A DNA stretch of 64,000 nucleotides, taken from NCBI GenBank assembly GCA_030549495.1, contig JAUIRK010000567.1:1-64000 (forward strand), written 5' to 3'. The translations under genes and the position numbers were made by a program. Below are positions 33,557 through 45,828 of this stretch, one piece after another. Source of the stretch: Nectonema munidae. Taxonomy: Eukaryota > Nematomorpha > Nectonematoida > Nectonematidae. A model generated the notes under the pieces. It ran no database searches. It saw only the letters and a program-made list of their open reading frames with translations, and was not told where the DNA came from. Position 1 is the stretch's first letter, and the number at the start of each line of letters is the position of its first letter.

Positions 33557-36239
33557 CTTTTATATGTGTGTGAAAAGAAAGAAAGCGCAGAGCATGAAAA
33601 TAGCTTTCGTCTGGTTTGTTGTTAAAGTAAACAGCTGATTTTAAAGTGCATGAAAATTAAGGCGTGTCTAATTCTTCACATGCCTGTCAATCAAGTGTCA
33701 GTCAAATGAAGCAAAGGATGAAATTTTTCACAAGCTTCTTATTACTTATCTTATTCCCACACAACTTTGCCTCAAATTCTTTTCATCATCACTACTTCTT
33801 ACACTTCCCTCAAATTTTTGTATTGATTTGGGAAATGAATTTTTTAATTTAATAATTTCTTCTTTCTCGCGTTTTGAGTCTTCTAAGAAGAACGAACATT
33901 CTAGAAATGGCAACGACCTTAATTAGAGATTTGTACGTACGGGGGTCTTTTCCGTTTCACAGCCATATAATATGTCTTCTGCTTAATTTTATTCCTAGTA
34001 AACATTTTTTAGTAAGTAATTTAGTTAGTTAATAAGTAAGTTTGTTTATTAGCGAGTCTGTTTGTCAAATAGTTATTTTGTTAAAGTCAATGGCGTAACG
34101 AGAAGATAAGCTTGGGACCGAATCTCTCCCCCTCCCTTGAAAAATTTCTGCGCCTCCCCGAATAGGACCGAAAACATAAAATATCAAATTTAAATAAGAT
34201 TGTATTTATTAATTTTAAATAAGATTGGGTGTTCTTCGTTAATTACTACAATACTATATAGAATAAATAAACTAACCTATTAGATAAGATATATAAAAAT
34301 TATAAGTATTACAGTGACTATCACTATTTCGAACACATTGGTATCTGGAGGGTGATGGATCGGGCATTTTTGGAGTAGCCATTTTTTAGGTTAAAATACA
34401 AAAAACTACTTCTTACGTCTTAAGATTAAAATGAAACAATAATTCAAAGTGAATTTTTTCAAGAATTCAACCTATTCTGATATGGAAGATGTTCACTGTT
34501 TTTAGATTTTAGACCCCAAGAACCAATCCATTTATCATTGAAGCCATGGGCTAAATCTCAAATAACAGTTGAAATCAAACAGTTAAAAAATTTTACCTCA
34601 AGATCTAAAATTATTCTAGCCGAAATTAGCCCTGGACTACTCATTGAAAATTTCTTCTGATTGAAAGTTGTGCACAGTGCTTCCCTCGAGATGTTAATTC
34701 ACACATGCCAACTAACAGAATTTGATGTTATTCGAATTTTTCCTTATTTTATGATATAAAATTTATAATCTAGATTCATTTTTTTGACATTTATTGCAAT
34801 AAACAAAGAAACACAAAGTTTGGAGGCTTCTTCAGCTTTAAAACTGCATAATTTTAACGAGCGATCTGAAAACTTAGACAATGTAATAAAAAGTCATGCA
34901 AAGAATGGACGCAGAAATGAACTTCCAATAAAAAATTTCAAAGATACTAAATATATAAAGTGTTTAAATGTGAATTTTTAAGCGCTGTATTATCAAGTCA
35001 GTCTAACTAAAGCCATTTTCCCATAATGGTTGTTAGTAGATATACGAGAACTGGTCTTTTTATTGGCCCCTATTTACTATAAAAACAATTTAACACAGCT
35101 AATCGATCTCAAATACTAATAACCCTCATCGGACCACATGGCTACCATCGTAGTTTTACAATTTTTGAACCTATATTATTTTTCGAAAAAAAAACTTTTC
35201 AATCTCGAAAGCCTAAAACTTCACGAAATGTGCAAAAAGCTTTATTTTAATGGAAAAATTTGAAAAAAATCTTCAATGGATACTGATGTAAAGATCTCAA
35301 AAAAGGAAAAGGTAGGAAATTGTATGAGTTGATCACAATTAGCCCACTTGACTACGATGGTAGTTTTATTCTTTTCAAAATAGGTACAATATGTTTTTTC
35401 AATCAACACCACTCTGAAACTTCAAAGGTTATAAAAAATATTTGTATTAAGGAAATTTAAAAAATATTCCGAAGGATAGAGCAAAATATCCTAAAATAAG
35501 AAGAGTGGAAAAATATTTAAGTTAATACTTATAGCAGAGATCACAACCATTATAGTTTTATGCTTGCACACAGACTTAAAATCTAAGAGATTACATCTTA
35601 AATCCAATCGTCTTAAAAGCTTTATCTAATACAAGTATAGTCTTGATATAAATACAATAAAAAATGAAGACGAAGAAGAAGTTCAAAATTCTCTGCACCC
35701 TTTAGAAGATTGAGGAGTTATTAGCCCTTTAGAATGGCGGAGAGTTAACGAGTATAAATTTTTTAATATGACACGTGTCGCTCGAAAAACTGATCTCAAG
35801 TAAGCAATAATTCTAACAATTTTATCTTAAAAGTAGGGTTGCCAGAAGTCTTGGTTTTTCAGAAGTTTGAACTAATTAAATTCAAATTAATGTTAAAATA
35901 AATTTAAAAAAGTTAACAGTTAATGACGAGAGTTAACTTTTGTCGACTTTACAAAAATAAATCGTCAGTGTTTATTAATGCTTTTTAATACAAATCTTGT
36001 TTTTAAATAAATTTATAAAAGGATTTGATTCCAGTGGATTTAATTTAAAAAAGCAAAAGCTTTGAGGTAATTAACAAAAGTAAAAAAACAAGATAATTTA
36101 TCGTAATAAAATGTCTTATCGGACTTATCATTACGGTATCCAAATATTAAGCGTATTACTATTGAAAAAACAAACATACATATAATGAAATAATTGATTA
36201 GTATAAGCATTGCTAACTATCTGAAAATACGTATAAAGG
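33557..36239. other. Gene-free intergenic stretch
   Basis: No gene seen. Around 35119-35180 and 35335-35375 two related blocks occur (GGCTACCATCGTAGTTTTA and GACTACGATGGTAGTTTTAT); with CCCTCATCGG at 35123 they resemble TTAA-type MITE ends, but I cannot delimit an element. Confidence 0.4.
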
Positions 36240-36358
36240 TAAGTTTTTATCGAGAAGGCACAATTGCGTCGCTTGTATCGAACTATAAGGAAAGTGAGCT
36301 TGATGTGGGATCGAACCCAATATCTTGAGTTATCGAAACCCAGTATCTAACCAACATT
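36240..36358 (-). mobile_element. tRNA-derived SINE, copy 1
   Basis: On the minus strand: TTGGTTAGATACTGGG (box A region), then TATTGGGTTCGATCCCA (box B), then a tail TATAGTTCGATACAAGCG. About 100 bp matches the copy at 38375-38488. It is not a functional tRNA, as there is no acceptor stem. Confidence 0.65.
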
Positions 36359-37514
36359 TTTCATAGAAATAGGTTTTATTCTATTTTATCGGACACACTG
36401 GTGGCCCATTGAGTCTCTTAGGGTTAAAAGAAATATTAAAAATGAAGAAAGGCAATTTAAAAATATTAGGAGCAAGGAATTTCAAAAAACAAATTTTAAC
36501 AAAATATTGACCTATTACTAAAATTTTACCTTTTTCTTTAATGGCCTATAAAATTATAAAGAATAAACTGCATTTAACACATTAGTTCATCAGCCAATTT
36601 CAAAAAAGTTATTAATTCACATTTAAATACAGAATTAGATCTTCAGATGATCTTTTTAAGCTGCAGAGATGGAACAAAAAGTATCGTCTCGAACTTAGAT
36701 TTCTGCTATAATTTTGTTATTCTGACTCCAACTCTGACTTCATTTCTAATAAAATTGTATTTGCTTTAGATTTATTCCCACATTAAGACTAGTTGCACAC
36801 TCTATTGGCTGAAATGGGATCACAAGAATTTATCGACAAAATGAGACTTCATTGATAACATAGCGAGATTTCGTCGGTTCGTCAAGAAAAAAACAAGATC
36901 GTAAAATTGTCAATATTTTAGGTTTGAAAAAATTTTCGAATTAATTCTTTTGCTCTTCACTATTTTTATTGTCGAGGAAACTTTGTTTTGCGACGGATAT
37001 CTCGTGTTTCTATCGACAACTAAAAAACTTAAAAATTGCAAAACTTAATATTTATTGAATAAAATATTTTGAACAAATTATTTTGTCTTGTGACAAAATC
37101 TTATTTTTATTGTTCGCAAAATTTCGTTTTCTGGAAGAAGCCACATGTTTCTGTTCACAACTATATAAAACATAAAATTTTCAATAGTTTATATAATATT
37201 TAGAACAAACTTGTTTAGGATGTTAAGAACTTTTTTTAGTTAGTTGGCCAAATCAAATTTTTTTTTCTTCTTTTTTGGATTCAAAGTTATGTTTTAGACC
37301 AACTTGAATTTTTGTGCTTATGGGCTTTTCAAAATTTGACATCTTCAAAATTTGCACTAAATCAACTTACTATATAATTTGGTTTAGAAATCATATCAAT
37401 TCAAAATTTCTATGAAATTTATTTTTTTAAATAAATTTATGATAATGTATCCAAAAGGTTTTTTAAATTAGAAAAAAATAGCTATTCTTTTGTAACAAGG
37501 GCCGATAGGTGTTT
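36359..37514. other. Intergenic stretch with a degenerate tandem pair
   Basis: No gene seen. Bases ~36960-37080 and ~37107-37210 look like two diverged copies of one ~140-bp unit (TTTTTATTGT, TTTCTATCGACAACTA/TTTCTGTTCACAACTA, then TTTGAACAAA/TTAGAACAAA). At 36405-36425 GAGTCTCTTAGGGTTAA resembles a TTAA-type MITE terminus. Confidence 0.45.
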
Positions 37515-37600
37515 AGTGGGATGGAAAGTCCAGTTAGACTTGGACTCAGCATTCTGGGCGGGCCACGATATCCGAAAGGATGGGTGCGAACGTCACAAAA
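37515..37600 (+). repeat. Dispersed ~85-bp repeat, copy 2
   Basis: Partner of 26498-26580, sharing GGATGGAAAGTCCAG, TTGGACTCAGCATTC and AAAGGATGGGTGCGAACG. Same strand as the first copy. Confidence 0.65.
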
Positions 37601-37963
37601 CAACTTAATTAATTAATAATTAAAAAAAAAAAAATTATTGTTCTTTTTCACAATACCGCATATCCTGAAAATGCCATTATGAAAACTAATCTCTTGGGCG
37701 TTCTTTCAATTTTTCTACTTTTTTTATTTATGAAGATGATGATAAGTTACGAAATTGCGAAAAATTTGCGTAATATTTACAAGAAAAAGGTGTTCTACAA
37801 AATGAAAGATTTTATAATTGGACTGGACATGTTATGAAACTTTCTTTTTTTTAGAATCAGCGTGTAAAAGAGTGACGATTAGGATTTAAAAACTCCAACT
37901 TATCTATGTAAACGATTGTCTTTTTTTTTTATGAAAAACATTTAAAAAGTTGAAAGACGCATA

Positions 37964-38100
37964 TTAACCCATTTAAGGTCAAGCAAAGCAGACGATATCT
38001 AAAAAACGCAGACGATTTATATTCAAAGTCATTGAAAAAAGTAGACGAAGATGAGATTACTTATGTTCCAAAATAGGAACATTGGCCGTAAATGGGTTAA
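37964..38100. mobile_element. TTAACCC MITE, 137 bp, copy A
   Basis: TTAA at both ends (37964-37967, 38097-38100) with inverted termini TTAACCCATTTAAGGTC and TTAACCCATTTACGGCC. It contains CAGACGATATC, GCAGACGATTTATATTC and GTAGACGAAGATGAGAT (inverse of TCGTCTG motifs). It is a near-copy, inverted, of 50206-50342 and 63569-63706. TTAA duplication and CCC termini are piggyBac-like. Confidence 0.85.
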
Positions 38101-38374
38101 GTGGTGAACATCAACTATAATGATGATATTGAAAGAATTGTAAAAAAAAATGAAATCAATTTTAGCTGGAGAAAGTTTTGCATTTGTTTATAAATTTTCT
38201 TTTACTAATTTTAAACTTTACAGCAATCATTAACTGTATTAATATTGGTTTTTGAAAACTTTATGCAGAAGCTCAAAAAACTTGGGTACCTTGCGTTGAA
38301 AATATGTTAAAATAAATAATTTTGCTAAGAATTAATTATTACAAGTTAACAATCAGTAAAAAGAATTTCTTAAA

Positions 38375-38488
38375 GGTAATTGCGGTGTTTGTATCGAACT
38401 ATAAGAAAGTAGGCTTGATGCGGGATCGAACGCAAGACCTTGAGTTATCGAAACCCAGTACCTAACCAACCTTACTCATGCCCCCTAA
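38375..38488 (-). mobile_element. tRNA-derived SINE, copy 2
   Basis: The minus strand reads GGTTGGTTAGGTACTGGG, then TCTTGCGTTCGATCCCG (box B), then TTATAGTTCGATACAAAC. Clearly the same family as 36240-36358. Confidence 0.65.
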
Positions 38489-39855
38489 TTTCTTTAAGTA
38501 AAAAAATTATTTCTTTTATTATTCATGAAATTGATTATGAATCACATGTTAAAACAAGAATATAGCAAAATCTTAGGGAGTCTTGGTTTTGGATGTTTTA
38601 CTTTTCAGGCGTTTTTGTTTCGAATGCTTTGATTTTCAAGAGTTTTGATCTTATAGAGTTTTGACTGAAAAACCTTATGAGTTAGGCGATGAAGGTGTAA
38701 AATGGTTGCCCTAAAGCTGGCTTGTTCAATGCTAAGTTGTCTATCCCCAAAAAATAAAGAATTCTTGTCTTAGGTAGCTTCAATTTGATTGCTATCAAGT
38801 AAAGATGTTTAATCAAGCCTGTTCTTGCGTCCATTCAAACAGATATATTCGATATAATTTCCGATTTTAATAAAAAGAAACGCATCTATGATTTATGAGA
38901 TGGCCTAGTTCCAAAAAAATTTAATTCATCATCTAATGTTATGCAGTATCATGAAAGATATAATAATAATAACTCAAGTTTTCGAAGATCTCTGCAAGAA
39001 ATATCTTCCTTTCAATATGTCGTTTCTTTTCTTGATATGTATCAATCAAAAAAATATTTTATGGTGCCTAACTTTTCTTCTATAAACGTTTTTAACGCTT
39101 ATATTTTGAAATAGAGATGACGTTTTCGAATTATTAGAGCATAGTAATATATATATATATATATATCAACTTAGAGTAAAAGTAAGCTCAATCCATATTT
39201 GTCTATAGAAATGAAAGAAAATGAGATTACCCTACTATAATAATTTTTGTAGGTACGAAGTGTCTCTAACTCCTTTGTAATCAATTTATGTTACCATAAG
39301 TGATATATGGATTAATATAATCATTGCTGTTGATTGGTATTACAGGACAATATGGGTTATGAGATGATTTAAAGAAAATTCGTCCTATATATATTATGAG
39401 TTTAATACTCATCTATCCATATCAAGCCAAAAATAACAAGTTTGTTGTTAAGATAGTAAGGTTAGTTTATTATTTGGCGAATTAGGTTAATTAAAAAAGT
39501 TGCTAGTTTGTAATTTTGTTATTTAAAGTTAGTTAATTGGGTAGATACTTTTCAGGAATTCATAATACTCGCTTTTCTAAAAAAAAGATTAAAAGTATTT
39601 CAAAATAATTAAAGATGATATAGTTTTTGAAAAAACATCAAATATCTAAAAATAAATTAAATGAAAAAACTTGAAATATATGAATTGTACGATTGGAATC
39701 AATATTTCAGGCACATTTTTTTAAAAGTCCTGCAAAATGAAACAATTTTGAGTGGAAAACATTTTTTTAAATGAAAAAGCTTTTTAGATAAAATAGACAA
39801 GTATATAACTAGAGTTATCCAAACTCGCTGCCTCATCCATTCTGCCATATAGAAG
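38489..39855. other. Gene-free intergenic stretch
   Basis: Holds a half-like CGAAAAC-motif MITE fragment (about 38590-38665, GGCGTTTTTGTTTCGAATGC) and a TA microsatellite at 39148-39168. No gene seen. Confidence 0.45.
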
Positions 39856-40085
39856 GTGTAAAGAGCGATTCACAAGTAAGATTCCCACTTTCTGAAACAA
39901 CTTGTCACAAATCTGAATGCGCCCTCCCAAAGAATGTTTACGTGCTGTTTCTTTGTAGTTTTACATACAAATCTGAATGCGCCCTCCCAAAGTATGTTTA
40001 CGTGCTCTTTCTTTTTAGTTGGTTAGCGATCACCGCCTAAAGCGAGAAGTGAAGCGGATAAGGGAGATTCATGAACATCAGTACG
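39856..40085 (+). repeat. Repeated module with internal exact-length 60-bp tandem, copy 1
   Basis: Contains GGTGTAAAGAGCGATTCACA, TTTCTGAAACAACTTGTCAC, then CTGAATGCGCCCTCCCAAAG, ending AAGGGAGATTCATGAACATC. The unit 39901-39960 is repeated at 39961-40020 with few changes. A second module lacking the duplication is at 43116-43280. The open frame starting at 40019 is not convincing. Confidence 0.75.
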
Positions 40086-40511
40086 TCTTCTCGATATTAA
40101 TTATACCTCTGAACGTGGATCTGAAATTGATATGTGGCCGTATGCAAAGTTGCAGTGAACTAAATTTCAGAAATGACAAGCAAATAATCTTGATATTGGT
40201 TTCTAGCTTATATGACCATGTTTTAAACGTTCTCATATTTTCAAAATTTTGTTACTGGATATTTTACTTTTTGATAGCAGGGATTTTGGTTTTCTGAAAT
40301 TTTAATATCACAATTTTTGGCAGACATGCTTTTTGTTTTCGGAGATTTGTATAGCGAGGATTTGGGTTTTCGAAGATTTTGACTAGGTAAGATTTTTCTC
40401 CCTTAAGACAATATGTTATACGAGACTTTGTTGCCTAAAATAAACTTTCATATAATTGTATATATATCTAATTTGTAAACTTTTCGATACAAATTATCAG
40501 GGCTTATTTCA
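40086..40511. other. Gene-free stretch with a CGAAAAC-type MITE fragment
   Basis: 40255-40390 has spaced blocks such as GGATTTTGGTTTTCTG and GGATTTGGGTTTTCGAAGAT, then TTTTGACTAGG, like one end of the MITEs at 4403 and 41716. Confidence 0.45.
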
Positions 40512-40745
40512 GGGCGCCAGTAGCATGGTGGTTAGACCGAAGTATTTCATTTCAAAGGTCTCGGATTCGATACCCGAAATAGAATTTCTTGTTATTTAAT
40601 CTGACGCCATCTGGTTAACACCAGGTAGGGAATTCGGTTAAAAGATGCACCACGGTCTAAATAAAAAGTCCCACAAATTTGTGTGTGAGGCACCTTTTAC
40701 CAAGTGAATTCTGGAACAAAAGACGTTAAACGAGTTTTTATGAGG
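40512..40745 (+). mobile_element. tRNA-derived SINE, second family
   Basis: Box A TAGCATGGTGGTTAGA at 40521-40536 and box B GGATTCGATACCC at 40563-40575 have tRNA spacing. They are followed by a unique body (GACGCCATCTGGTTAACACC; TGTGTGAGGCACCTTTTACC). No acceptor stem pairing. Differs from the SINEs at 36240 and 38375. Confidence 0.65.
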
Positions 40746-41715
40746 GGTTGTTTCATCACCTCTTCTCCACTTTCATGGTTTTGGTAAATAGTGTCTAAAT
40801 GCTATAATCTCCCGTATCCAACCTCTATAGATCTTAGAATATTTTTTACATCAAAATCAATCACAGAGCAAATTTTCTTACAAAAAGTAAACAAATTTTA
40901 AATAATTGCTTCCTAAGCAGATTACTGCCTGCCTCAGGCAATCCACCTTCCTGATTAGTTCTGAAACAAGGCCCATAATCACTGCCTCAAGCAATACTCC
41001 TTCCTATTGAGCTTTAAACCAAGCATCACCCTCACCATGCAATTCTACCAAGCCGATTATACTAATAAGCTTTCTCCTATTCAGCCCAACGTCACACCTA
41101 CATCTTCATTTTAGTTTTTCTTGAAAAAGAACAGTCTTTTGAGTTTTTCAGTAAACATTCATTCGATTTTTCCGTTTTATATACGATTATATCAAATTCC
41201 AGAAATATATTTTATTTAGTTTACTGCTAAGTGAGAAAGCAAAAATAGCTAACATGTTATGCTGATTTCATATCTGACATCATTATTTTTTATACGAATT
41301 TCAAGAAATATCATATTATCCCAAATTTAGATCAGTGCTTAAGGTTAAAAGTCAATAAAGTCAAATTTTCATTTATAATAGCACTTATTCTAAAGCACGT
41401 GAATTGTCTTATTTTATAAAGTTTATGTAAAAGAAGTCCAAGTTATTAGGTCAACAAAAGTCCCCTTTTTTAATAGTCTATTTTTTGTAAGGAATCTAGA
41501 TTATTAAAAATTTAATAAGTAATATTTAAGGAACAAGTATATAGCAATTTTGGAATTGCTTTTATGTTTACTGAAGAGTTCATAAAGCAACTAAAAAATA
41601 GATTATTCCATTTTACCTCATCCATTCTGCTATAATTGAAAAACGTATTCTTCGAATCTTACAATGAAAGATGCATTTGATTAATATTAAAATATCGAAT
41701 TTGAAGATATTTTAT
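40746..41715. other. Gene-free intergenic stretch
   Basis: A diverged tandem pair is visible at 40915-41000 (CTGCCTGCCTCAGGCAATCC / CACTGCCTCAAGCAATACTCC). Otherwise nothing. Confidence 0.45.
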
Positions 41716-42330
41716 GTGGTATGGTCAAAACGTCCGAAACCGAAACGTCCGAAAACCAAAACGTCCGAAAATTAGATTAAGAGTATCTGAACCCTAAAAA
41801 ACATTTTTTTCGAGAATCAAAATTGTTGAGGAAAAAAACTGAAAAATTGGGCACAAAACTTTTTTTATTTAAAAAAAATTCTATTTCTAGTTTTTTAGTT
41901 TAAAACTTTACACATTTTAGATTTAAATGAAAAATGCACTATAATCAAGCGTGTCTTTTTACTAGAATAGATAAAATTCATTCAAATCTCTTAAAATCCA
42001 TTCAAATCGTGTAGTTTTAAAATAAAAGAATTATGAATACTGAAATATGGACAAAACTTTTCAATATAATTTAAAAAAGCTTATTTTATATCAAAATTGA
42101 AAATAAAAGTTTCAGACCAATACAATCCAGTGATGGAACTACATATTACCAACTTTGCATGCAAAGCTTTAGTTCGTTACCAGATAGATAAGTTCGACAT
42201 GAAATATTTGAAAACAAGAAATCAAACAGGCATGAAGGATTATACTAAAAAATTTCGGTTTGAGAGGTTATGATTTCTAGACGTTTTAGTTTTCGGATGT
42301 TTTGGTTTCGGACGTTTTGACTATGAACCG
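41716..42330. mobile_element. MITE with CGTCCGAAAAC motifs, copy 2
   Basis: Left end TGGTATGGTCAAAACGTCC followed by two further GAAAxCxAAACGTCC repeats. The right end is the inverse: TTTCGGATGTTTTGGTTTCG, then GACGTTTTGACTATGAACC. Interior AT-rich and non-coding. Same family as 4396-5099; the terminal motifs are better conserved here. Confidence 0.7.
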
Positions 42331-43115
42331 GTATAAATAAAGAACGTATGAAAATGCACAGGTAACAGAGAAAGGAAAGATAAATTTTAATGATTAAAAA
42401 ACTTATGTCCAAAGATCGTTTTCAAAAGAGAATATAGCATGGTATCTTACAATGATAATATTAATTGACAAAAGTGATTATAGAATAATTTTTTAGGCCA
42501 ATTTTATTTTACAAATAAAGTCAACATTTTATGTCGTCAGGTCAATTTTTGAAGGATCTATAAGGTCAAATTTTATTTCCCTTACTAATCTCTCTCTATA
42601 TATTAGATACAGAATTATTATTTTATAATAAACAATTATATCTGGATCTAGTGGAAATCTAATAAGACTCGGAATGTATAAAATAAATTTTACAGATCAG
42701 ATTAAAAAAATGTCTACCTATTTTTATTTGAAAAAATCATTGTTTTATAAATTTCATGCCATTCTATCCTTACATATTCAAATAATATAAAAAAAATTCA
42801 ATGAAAAAGTGTGTATCTACGGTTAAGGTTAAAAAATTCTAGAATAATTAACTAGCTAATATTTTTATATAAATTATTTATTAAAATAATTCCAAATAAG
42901 TTATTTTTCTACCCCTATTTTTTCACATTATTTTCGTTAAGTTAAGTATTTTCTCACAAAAACTGATGTGGCACCTTTTGTCACTTATTTGGTGCAAACT
43001 TATCAGTCTGATTGAATGTGCCTAATATAACGTTCTTCACACTCGCCTTTCTGTCGTCTCCATTAGACAAAAGACACAAAATAGGGGATTGAGTGTGAAT
43101 GAGCTTCACGTGGAA
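42331..43115. other. Gene-free intergenic stretch
   Basis: AT-rich up to ~42950, then more balanced composition leading into the repeated module. No gene seen. Confidence 0.45.
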
Positions 43116-43280
43116 AGGTGTAAAGAGCGATTCACACGTCAGATTTCACTTTCTGAAACAACTTGTCACAGATATGAATGCGCCCTCCTATAAAGAATGT
43201 CTACATGCTGTCTCATTGTAGTTGGTTAGTGATCACCAAAGCGAGAAGTGATGCTGATAAGGGAGATTCATGAACATCAG
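43116..43280 (+). repeat. Repeated module, copy 2
   Basis: Shares GGTGTAAAGAGCGATTCACA, TTTCTGAAACAACTTGTCAC, GAATGCGCCCTCCTA, GTAGTTGGTTAGTGATCACC and AAGGGAGATTCATGAACATC with 39856-40085. It lacks the 60-bp tandem duplication. Same strand. Confidence 0.75.
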
Positions 43281-44779
43281 TCATTAATGAATGAACTTAC
43301 TTAATATTTATTCATTTTATTATCTATTTTGACTTTATATCATGACATGTTTAAGTTATAGATCAAATTTTTTTAATAGCCGATGAGTTGCAAACGAAAC
43401 ACGTGTTGGAAGAATAAAACTTTCTCCTTTTTCTCCTAAATTTTTAAGTTTGATTTATTTAGAAAAAAAGTATTTGTAGAAAATTGTCTCAATTTGACGC
43501 TTATATATTCAATTATCGAAGAAATGAAATCTTAGGCTACGAATGCTTACCCGGCTAAGTGCCTCAGTACGCAGTGAATTGTGTAATCACTCCTTCAGGT
43601 GCAGCATAAAACTACAATGCCGTGAAATTGGAGATTCAGTCACTTATTTCACACAAAAGTGACAAAATGTCTTCCATTCATCTCACGAGGAAATGTGTGA
43701 TTTTCTCTTTTATTTTGAACAAAGCTGAAGCGAAGAATTACTCCTTTTCATCACATCACCTTGACTCACTCACAATAGGTGCACTGCTGCTATTTAATTA
43801 AAGCAACACCATTTCTCTCCACGACAAGTATTTGCATAATTTAGGCTATTCAATTGAAAAAAAAATTAATTATGTGAGTGAAGGCAAATCTAAAATATTT
43901 ATTTCCTGTTTTTTTGTTGAATGCTCCTTCTCAATTGTATTCGATCAGGCAGCAGCATCGCGACACCTCATTAACTTGGTAAAGGTGTGTGTTTATGTGT
44001 TATTAGATGAATGTTCACATTTAGAAATTTACCATTCCCATTTTGAAGTTAAAAATTATTAGTACAACTACTTCGAAAGATATATTTTTTTTAATTTATT
44101 TACAACTTCATTAACTCCATTTGGTAGATTTATTTCTGGAAGTTCAATTTCATGTTTCGCATCATTCATAGGTAAAATAGCAACAAAATTATGGGAATTA
44201 TATTTATCATTTCTGAATATTAATTCAAATGTTTTTTATGAAAATATTATAATTTTTCATATTCTGGCCAAAGATTCGCATAATAGAAAAATTTAAGGAG
44301 CAAAAATTATTATTTTTTTAATGCTTTAACGAAAAATTCATGCACTCATTAGGTTAAAAATAAAATTCCCAAATTGCATGCATTTCTCATGAAAAAAACA
44401 CCAAAAAGGTTTTTTAACATTTGTGAAACATAATTTAGGAGATGGGGTCTCTTTCAGAGTATTGTGAGACTTTGGCAATTAAAATATATTTTAAAATAGT
44501 AATTAAGTTTATAGAATCATATCAATAAAAGTTTCTATTATGTCAAAACAAGTTTTTCTATAAACTTATGAAAATGAAAATATTTTACATGTAAAGAGTG
44601 TTACTTGAAAAAGATGTTTTATGTGAGCTCAAACGCTTCTTTCGAAGGTATATCTTAACCGCTGTGAGCTTTAGAAGAATGTGCTGTTAGCAAAACACTA
44701 GCATCATTATTAGTTCGAAAAAGTACTGTATAAACAGCTCATCTACCATTTTCAGTTTAATAATATAATTTAATGAATC
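43281..44779. other. Gene-free stretch, GC-richer at 43540-43830
   Basis: 43540-43830 is less AT-biased than the surroundings and contains no element ends or splice-flanked frame. It could be regulatory, but that is a guess from composition. The remainder shows nothing. Confidence 0.35.
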
Positions 44780-44819
44780 CCATTCAGAAAATTTCACTAT
44801 ACCGAACTAATGCACTCTC

Positions 44820-45000
44820 CTTTCATACAAGAAAATCATATATGACCTTAAAAATAAATATGGTATTTTTACATTTTTCTTCGATTTAAGTCACGCATTT
44901 GACAGTTTACCCCATAATTTGACTCTTCAAAAGCTTTATTCTTATGTGGTTTCATCAGTCAAGTTTATTTTCTCATAATGGTATTTTTTCCTTTTTCATA
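44820..45000 (+). pseudogene. LINE reverse transcriptase fragment
   Basis: One frame reads IIYDLKNKYGIFTFFFDLSH, AFDSLPHNLTLQKLYSYVVS, SVKFIFS, then a stop. FDLSxAFDSLPHxLLLQKL is the block of non-LTR reverse transcriptases that carries the first catalytic Asp. The YxDD block is not found nearby, so only a short piece survives. Confidence 0.7.
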
Positions 45001-45828
45001 TTGATGTTGGCAGATTACATGAGCTTAGTTTAATTGATCCCTTCCTTTTTAAAGGTGATTCTGAGAAAACATCAAAAATCATATTGTTGAATTATTATTA
45101 TTATATAAGCTTCCAACTGTTATGTTTATATAACAGTTAAATAATTCTTATTTTCATCTTCATATTATATATAACGTCAAAGTTCTGCATATATAATATT
45201 TATAATACATAGGTATTCTTATATTAAACATTTTCTTCCGCCATGTATCAGATAAATTTTACGTGAAAGGTATTCATGGAAGGCATTTAAATGTCTTCTT
45301 TGTGACACAATCTTGCAAATTCAAGTTTTTTGTATAATTATCTTTCGTCTTCTCTCAACTATTTTGAATATGTTATAAATCGTTTTCAAGTTGTTTTTTT
45401 CTTTTTTGATTTGAAAATAAATTTCCTTTATCCTTTAAGTATTATTGCCTGCTCTTCTCAAAAATTGAGGAAATCAACCGCTTGTTTTGCGGCCCGCATA
45501 GCAAAGTTGCAGAAAAATTAGGTTAGCAATATCATATCAAAACTGGCACGATTTTGCAAAAATGTTTTTAAGTAGTTTTAATTATTTGATCGGCTTTTAA
45601 ATTTTGTCCCCACACTATGTGTATATGGCAGTGGAAGATTTAGACACGGTGCAATTGGATAGCGCCTATTTTTTGAGTATATCAATTTATACCATTTTTT
45701 GGTTGGTTGCATCCCCCTAGTGGAATGTTGGTTCTTAATTTGGCCATTTGTTAAAAAAAAGGGGTTAAGAAACACTGCCTAGTCGGTTAACACAACTATG
45801 AAAAGTAAAAGACACCATTTACTTTATT
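45001..45828. other. Gene-free intergenic stretch
   Basis: AT-rich. TGCGGCCCGCATAGCAAAG at 45489 and GGTTAAGAAACACTG ending at 45776 look like hAT-type terminal fragments, but no pairing end or duplication was found. Confidence 0.4.

Noticed and set aside
43832-44062. 76-codon plus-strand frame with several Cys and Val
   Set aside because: No homology, no splice context, AT-driven composition; insufficient for a gene call.
45700-45776. Possible hAT element ending AAGAAACACTG
   Set aside because: No partner terminus or 8-bp duplication was found.
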